DNA of 10,453 nt from an uncultured Clostridia bacterium (GTDB taxonomy: Bacteria > Bacillota > Clostridia > Oscillospirales > Acutalibacteraceae), in contig CAMOWP010000056.1 of the NCBI GenBank assembly GCA_946628455.1, forward strand, positions 1 to 10,453, in the 5' to 3' direction. The notes under the pieces were generated by a model. The model ran no database searches. It saw only the letters and a program-made list of their open reading frames with translations, and was not told where the DNA came from. The position numbers and the translations under genes were made by a program. Of the stretch, positions 6,803 to 10,453 are shown piece after piece. The first letter of the stretch is position 1; each line of letters opens with the position of its first letter.

Positions 6803-6831
6803 AAAAAACAGCCCTGCATAACGCAAGGCTG
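6803..6831 (-). terminator. Intrinsic terminator after secG
   Basis: On the minus strand, CAGCCTTGC, a GTTAT loop and GCAGGGCTG form a 9-bp stem (one T-G wobble), followed directly by six T residues. It starts 10 bases after the secG stop. This is a textbook intrinsic terminator. It would end the secG transcript and any read-through from the topoisomerase genes. The exonuclease start lies 27 bases beyond its T-tract. Confidence 0.9.
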
Positions 6832-6841
6832 CCACTAAGTG

Positions 6842-7093
6842 TTATACAAAAAGAAAGATAAGAAATGCAGCAAGAACAATTACAAAGAAAATGACAATTA
6901 ACCATTTTGTGAGTCTTTCAAGCTTACCGTCAACAGTACGTCCCTTTGATTTACTGCCGTAGCCAGCCTCCGGGCCGCCTGTGATAACGCCTGAAAGAGA
7001 TGAGTTTCTGCCCTCCTGCATTAATACAACGATTGTGATTATTACAGATGCTAAAATAAGAACAGCACCTAATATATACTGATAAACCTGCAT
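6842..7093 (-). CDS. secG: SecG subunit of the protein translocase
   Basis: 83 aa, normal for SecG. It is the small membrane partner of SecY and SecE that assists SecA-driven export. Two hydrophobic spans (about 4-25 and 63-83) flank a polar loop with QEGRNSSLSGVITGG (26-40), the conserved SecG loop signature. The ATG at 7093 has a perfect AGGAGG seven bases upstream. It has its own near-consensus promoter and intrinsic terminator, so it can be transcribed alone. In many Firmicutes secG is followed by rnr and smpB; here the terminator and a different exonuclease follow instead. Confidence 0.95.
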   Translation of the reverse strand: MQVYQYILGAVLILASVIITIVVLMQEGRNSSLSGVITGGPEAGYGSKSKGRTVDGKLERLTKWLIVIFFVIVLAAFLIFLFV

Positions 7094-7100
7094 AGTTTTT

Positions 7101-7106
7101 CCTCCT
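7101..7106 (-). promoter_or_regulatory. Strong Shine-Dalgarno of secG
   Basis: Perfect AGGAGG seven bases before the ATG at 7093; indicates efficient translation and fixes the start. Confidence 0.88.
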
Positions 7107-7124
7107 AAAAGATTTTAACGCTAA

Positions 7125-7155
7125 TGCATTATAACACAAGTATAATTATAATGCA
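7125..7155. repeat. Perfect 10-bp inverted repeat across the secG promoter
   Basis: TGCATTATAA (7125-7134) and TTATAATGCA (7146-7155) are exact reverse complements separated by 11 bases. Their centres are 21 bp apart, about two helical turns, with one arm over the -10 and the other over the -35. That geometry suits a dimeric repressor, but AT-rich promoter hexamers can produce such symmetry by chance. As RNA it could fold into a weak hairpin without a T-tract. Confidence 0.6.
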
Positions 7156-7156
7156 A
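7128..7156 (-). promoter_or_regulatory. SigmaA-type promoter of secG
   Basis: -35 TTGCAT (7151-7156), 17-base spacer, perfect -10 TATAAT (7128-7133) preceded by TG plus one base, so also an extended -10. The predicted RNA start is near 7121, giving a leader of about 28 bases. The -35 lies 16 bases beyond the stop of the topoisomerase A gene. Both hexamers overlap an inverted repeat. Confidence 0.85.
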
Positions 7157-7172
7157 GTATTTTTTTATATTT

Positions 7173-9413
7173 TCAGAAAGTGAGCTGCGCGGAATTATCA
7201 GCAGGACCCGGAAGAGCGCCTGCGGCGGGAAGGTTTTTCGTTCTGAAGCGCCAGACCTTTTCAAATTCGCCTTCCTTGTAAAAATGCATTGATTCAAGCT
7301 TGTGATTCTTCTTCTGAGTCATAACGGCAACGCCGATTGTATCCTTAGTTGTTTTTGAATTGAGCGCACCCGTATGAAGCAGGAGCATTCTTCCGCTCGT
7401 TGAGCATAAAACAAGCTCGCAGTCCTCCTCGATATATTCAATAGCGGCAAGAGGAACCTTTGCGGAATAAGCCTTAAGGAGCTTCTTTCTGTTAGTCTTG
7501 GTCTGATAAGCTGAAATATCAACCTTTGCAACCTTACCGTTTTCAAATGCAAAGAGCATATATCCCTTATATTCGCGCACAATGCAAATGAAAATTGTCT
7601 TTTCATCCGGCTCCATTTCAAGCTTTGAAGCTACGAACGTTCCGAGCTGAGACGCCTTTGAATCTGGGAAATCGTCAACCTTTGCCTTATATACCTGAGC
7701 TTTATCGGTAAACGCAAGGAGCTCGTCCTTATTTGAGCATTCAAATACTCTTGAGACCTCGTCGCCCTCCTTGACCTTCTGCTCGCCGCTCATACGGAGG
7801 TTGGCAGTTCTGATTTTATTGAGATAGCCCTCTTTGGTAATAAAGAGCGTAACGGGATAATCGGGTATTTCAACAGCCTCGGTTGCGTCAAATTCCTCAA
7901 TCTCGTAGAGAATCTGACTCCTTCTTTCACCCGAGTATTTCTTTGCAACCTCGTTGAGCTCGGTTACAATAATCTTTTTAAGCTTATTCTTTGAAGCGAG
8001 AATTCCTTCAAGCTCGGCAATTTCCTTTATGAGTGTTTCAATATCCTTTGTGCGCTTTAAGATGTATTCGCGGTTTAAATGGCGCAGCTTGATTTCGGCA
8101 ACGTACTCAGCCTGCACCTTGTCAATGCCGAAGCCAATCATTAAATTAGGAACAACGTCAGCTTCTGCATCTGTTTCGCGGATAATTTTAATTGCCTTGT
8201 CAATATCAAGAAGGATTTTTTCAAGACCCTTGAGTAAGTGCAGCCTCTCAGCCTTCTTGTCAAGAGTGAACTGAGTTCTTCTTCTTACGCATTCAAGGCG
8301 GAAATCAATCCATTCAAGAAGAATATCGCGAACGCCGAGCACCTTCGGAGTGCCTTTTATAAGCACGTTGAAATTGCAGGAGAAGGTGTCCTCAAGCGGG
8401 GTCAGCTTATAAAGCTTTGTCATAAGCTTGTCAGGGTCAATTCCCCTCTTTAAATCAAGCGTTATTCTTAAGCCCTTTAAGTCCGTCTCGTCTCTGAGGT
8501 CGTTTAATTCCTTAACCTTATTAGCCTTGACAAGCTCAACGATTTTATCAATAATTGCCTCCGACGTTGTGGTCGGCGGGATTTCGGTTATGTCGATACA
8601 GTTATACTTTTTATCGTAATTGTACTTGGCTCTTACCTTAACGGAGCCTCTGCCCGTTGAGTAAATCTTTTCAAGCTCTTCCCTGTTATAGATAACGTAT
8701 CCTCCGCCTACAAAATCGGGAGCGAGAAGAGTTTCGCTGATTTCGTGAGCAGGGTTTTTGATAAGGGATACGGTTGTTTCGCAAAGCTCGCCGAGGTTAA
8801 AGGAAGCGATTGAGGAAGCCATACCTGCGGCAATACCCGTTGTAACATTTGCGAGGATTGACGGGAAGGTTACGGGCAGAAGAGTCGGCTCCTTCATCGT
8901 GTTATCGTAGTTATCAACAAAATCAACTGTGTTCTTGTTGATATCCTCAAAAAGCTCCTTTGAGATTGGCGCAAGCTTTGCCTCGGTATAACGCGAAGCT
9001 GCGAACATCATATTTTTTGAATAAGCCTTACCGAAATTACCCTTTGATTCAACATAAGGATAAAGCAGACTCTCGTTTCCGCGTGAGAGACGAATCATTG
9101 TTTCGTAAATTGACGCGTCGCCGTGCGGATTGAGCTGCATAGTACGTCCGACTATATTTGCGCTTTTTATAGTTTTACCCTGAAGAAGCCCCATATTATA
9201 CATTGTATAAAGCAGCTTTCTGTGAGAGGGCTTGAAGCCGTCTATCTCAGGGATTGCACGGGAGAGGATTACGCTCATTGCATACGGCATAAAGTTAGAC
9301 GTTAAGGTGTCAACAATATGCTCGTCCTTTACCGTGCCTGCGCCCTGAATATGAACGTTATCTGCAAGAGGGTTAGTAAATTCCTGACTCTCTGCCTTTT
9401 TTCTTCTTGCCAT
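7173..9413 (-). CDS. Type IIA DNA topoisomerase subunit A (ParC/GyrA family, topoisomerase IV-like)
   Basis: 746 aa. Cuts and rejoins DNA in an ATP-dependent complex with the B subunit encoded just upstream. The breakage-reunion domain (about 31-510) includes IDGFKPSHRKLLY (57-69), NPHGD (95-99) and the catalytic tyrosine Y142 in AASRYTEAKL; TTGIAAGMASS (191-201) is also conserved. The C-terminal part (about 515-746) has the repetitive beta pattern of the DNA-wrapping pinwheel. No GyrA box (QRRGGKG) is visible; the nearest basic stretch is NRKKLLK (641-647). I therefore favour decatenase or relaxase activity over negative supercoiling. At the quinolone sites, aligned by HGD, the E. coli GyrA S83 position is A100 and D87 is E104. 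The start ATG has AAGGAGG eight bases upstream, overlapping the parE stop. Close homologues in Clostridia are labelled either gyrase or topoisomerase IV, so I leave the symbol blank. Confidence 0.93.
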   Translation of the reverse strand: MARRKKAESQEFTNPLADNVHIQGAGTVKDEHIVDTLTSNFMPYAMSVILSRAIPEIDGFKPSHRKLLYTMYNMGLLQGKTIKSANIVGRTMQLNPHGDASIYETMIRLSRGNESLLYPYVESKGNFGKAYSKNMMFAASRYTEAKLAPISKELFEDINKNTVDFVDNYDNTMKEPTLLPVTFPSILANVTTGIAAGMASSIASFNLGELCETTVSLIKNPAHEISETLLAPDFVGGGYVIYNREELEKIYSTGRGSVKVRAKYNYDKKYNCIDITEIPPTTTSEAIIDKIVELVKANKVKELNDLRDETDLKGLRITLDLKRGIDPDKLMTKLYKLTPLEDTFSCNFNVLIKGTPKVLGVRDILLEWIDFRLECVRRRTQFTLDKKAERLHLLKGLEKILLDIDKAIKIIRETDAEADVVPNLMIGFGIDKVQAEYVAEIKLRHLNREYILKRTKDIETLIKEIAELEGILASKNKLKKIIVTELNEVAKKYSGERRSQILYEIEEFDATEAVEIPDYPVTLFITKEGYLNKIRTANLRMSGEQKVKEGDEVSRVFECSNKDELLAFTDKAQVYKAKVDDFPDSKASQLGTFVASKLEMEPDEKTIFICIVREYKGYMLFAFENGKVAKVDISAYQTKTNRKKLLKAYSAKVPLAAIEYIEEDCELVLCSTSGRMLLLHTGALNSKTTKDTIGVAVMTQKKNHKLESMHFYKEGEFEKVWRFRTKNLPAAGALPGPADNSAQLTF

Positions 9414-9421
9414 TTACTGCC

Positions 9422-9428
9422 CCTCCTT
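9422..9428 (-). promoter_or_regulatory. Shine-Dalgarno of the topoisomerase A gene, overlapping the B-subunit stop
   Basis: AAGGAGG, eight bases before the ATG at 9413. Its first two bases are the end of the B-subunit TAA, so the two genes are translationally linked, as expected for subunits made in equal amounts. Confidence 0.85.
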
Positions 9429-10453
9429 AGCTGACGTCGGCTGCATCAAGATAAAGATGGCCGAAATCAGAGATGTATTCCTTTCTGCCCTCGAGGTCGT
9501 CCCCGAGGAGAAGGTCGAACATTTTCGATGTCATTTCAGCGTCGCTCGGAGTAACCTTGATAAGCCTGCGCGTTGCAGGGTTCATAGTTGTGAGCGACAT
9601 CATTTCTGCCTCGTTTTCACCGAGACCTTTAGAACGCTGAACGGTGTATTTGTTATCGCCGATTTCCTCTTTAATGGCGTCCATTTCCATTTCGTTATAT
9701 GCGAAATAGGTCTGGTCCTTGCAGGTTACCTCATAAAGCGGAGACTCCGCAATGAAAACCTTGCCCGCTTCAATAAGCTTGGGCATAAGGCGGTAAATCA
9801 TTGTTAAAATAAGCGTTCTGATATGGAAGCCGTCAACGTCCGCATCGGTACAAATCATAATTTTATTCCAGCGAAGAGCGTTCATATCAAACATAGAAAC
9901 GTCCTTTGCCGCCTTGCTTTTAACCTCAACGCCGCAGCCGAGCACCTTAATTAAATCAGTTATAACGTCGCTTTTGAAAATCTTGTCATAATCGGATTTG
10001 AGGCAGTTAAGGATTTTACCTCTTACGGGCATCAGCGCCTGGAAATTAGCGTCTCTTGCCTGCTTGCAGGCACCGAGAGCGGAATCACCCTCAACGATGA
10101 AGATTTCTCTTTCGTCGGGGTCCTTGCTACGGCAGTCAACAAACTTCTGGATTCTGTTTGTCATATCTACCTTTGCCTGCAGAGTCGTTTTAAGATTCTT
10201 CCTCGTTTTTTCCGCCTTGATACGCGAGCGCATATTTATAATCATCTGGTCGGCAATCTTATCAGCTTCAATTTTATTCTCAATGAAATAAACCTCGAGC
10301 TGATGACGGAAGAACTCATTCATTGCGTCCTGGATGAATTTATTTGTAATAGCCTTCTTTGTCTGATTCTCGTACGAGGTCTGAGTTGAAAAGCTGGATA
10401 CAACGAAGATAACGCACTCCTCAATATCCTGCGCGTTAATCTGTACATCCGTT
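9427..10453 (-). CDS. Type IIA DNA topoisomerase subunit B (ParE/GyrB family), C-terminal part
   Basis: The 5' part lies off the right edge; the frame is open through the edge and 341 residues are visible. The segment starts in the transducer domain (SYENQTKKAI at fragment residues 26-35 matches the QTK loop region of GyrB/ParE). The Toprim domain follows with EGDSA (121-125), PVRGKILN (142-149) and DADVDG (203-208), whose acidic residues bind the metal used in cleavage. The closing motif RSKGLGE (273-279) is conserved. Only about 65 residues separate DADVDG from KGLGE, so the long insert of E. coli GyrB is absent, as in other Firmicutes. The A subunit follows after 13 bases. The B subunit powers strand passage with ATP, but the ATPase domain is outside the window. 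ParE versus GyrB cannot be decided from this part alone. Confidence 0.94.
   Translation of the reverse strand, partial: TDVQINAQDIEECVIFVVSSFSTQTSYENQTKKAITNKFIQDAMNEFFRHQLEVYFIENKIEADKIADQMIINMRSRIKAEKTRKNLKTTLQAKVDMTNRIQKFVDCRSKDPDEREIFIVEGDSALGACKQARDANFQALMPVRGKILNCLKSDYDKIFKSDVITDLIKVLGCGVEVKSKAAKDVSMFDMNALRWNKIMICTDADVDGFHIRTLILTMIYRLMPKLIEAGKVFIAESPLYEVTCKDQTYFAYNEMEMDAIKEEIGDNKYTVQRSKGLGENEAEMMSLTTMNPATRRLIKVTPSDAEMTSKMFDLLLGDDLEGRKEYISDFGHLYLDAADVS

Noticed and set aside
6776..6835. Upstream N-terminal extension of the exonuclease
   Set aside because: The 20 extra codons run through the secG intrinsic terminator and lack an SD.
1..10453. Mobile element, CRISPR array, tRNA, rRNA, riboswitch or defence system
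   Set aside because: No transposase or integrase motifs, no regular repeat-spacer pattern, no RNA-gene signature and no leader long enough for a riboswitch. All genes are core housekeeping types in one direction.

Overview
The window is a block of housekeeping genes from a moderate-to-low GC Gram-positive bacterium, most likely an anaerobic member of the Clostridia (Oscillospirales/Ruminococcaceae type). That placement is an inference. It rests on strong AGGAGG-type ribosome binding sites, a ParE/ParC-type topoisomerase pair of the kind I associate with Clostridia, the neighbouring SpoIVFB-like protease, B12-binding radical SAM protein and DUF2344 protein, a cysteine-rich class A penicillin-binding protein, and AT-rich intergenic DNA. 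No mobile element, CRISPR array, tRNA or rRNA is visible. All eight genes, two of them cut by the window ends, lie on the minus strand, so the biological reading order runs from high to low coordinates. No gap without a gene exceeds about 105 bases.

Right part (about 10453-7173): the C-terminal part of a type IIA topoisomerase B subunit (ParE/GyrB type), then the full A subunit (ParC/GyrA type, 746 aa), 13 bases apart with the SD overlapping the parE stop. The A subunit keeps the catalytic tyrosine but has no recognisable GyrA box, so I favour a topoisomerase IV-like enzyme over a supercoiling gyrase. Middle (7156-6803): a compact secG unit. Its promoter is close to consensus and overlaps a perfect 10-bp inverted repeat, its SD is strong, and it ends in a textbook intrinsic terminator. 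Next comes a DEDDh 3'-5' exonuclease with a C-terminal zinc ribbon. It probably starts at a TTG only 27 bases after the terminator T-tract.

Left part (about 5824-1): a likely operon starting from an AT-rich promoter. It encodes a bifunctional class A PBP (cell-wall glycan polymerase and crosslinker), RuvX/YqgF (resolvase-fold nuclease), a short SpoIVFB-like intramembrane M50 metalloprotease, a B12-binding-type radical SAM protein (TIGR03960 type) and the start of its usual partner, the DUF2344/TIGR03936 protein. The last three are tightly coupled: an ATGA overlap, then a 14-base overlap with an SD buried in coding sequence. A SpoIVFB-like protease ahead of the radical SAM/DUF2344 pair suggests that the rplU-rpmA region lies off the left edge. 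A perfect 13-bp hairpin separates the PBP gene from ruvX and may reduce transcription into the distal genes.

I do not see a convincing new multi-gene system. The points most worth a second look are the function of the radical SAM/DUF2344 pair, the squeezed exonuclease start, the palindrome on the secG promoter, and the altered quinolone-determining residues in the topoisomerase A subunit.
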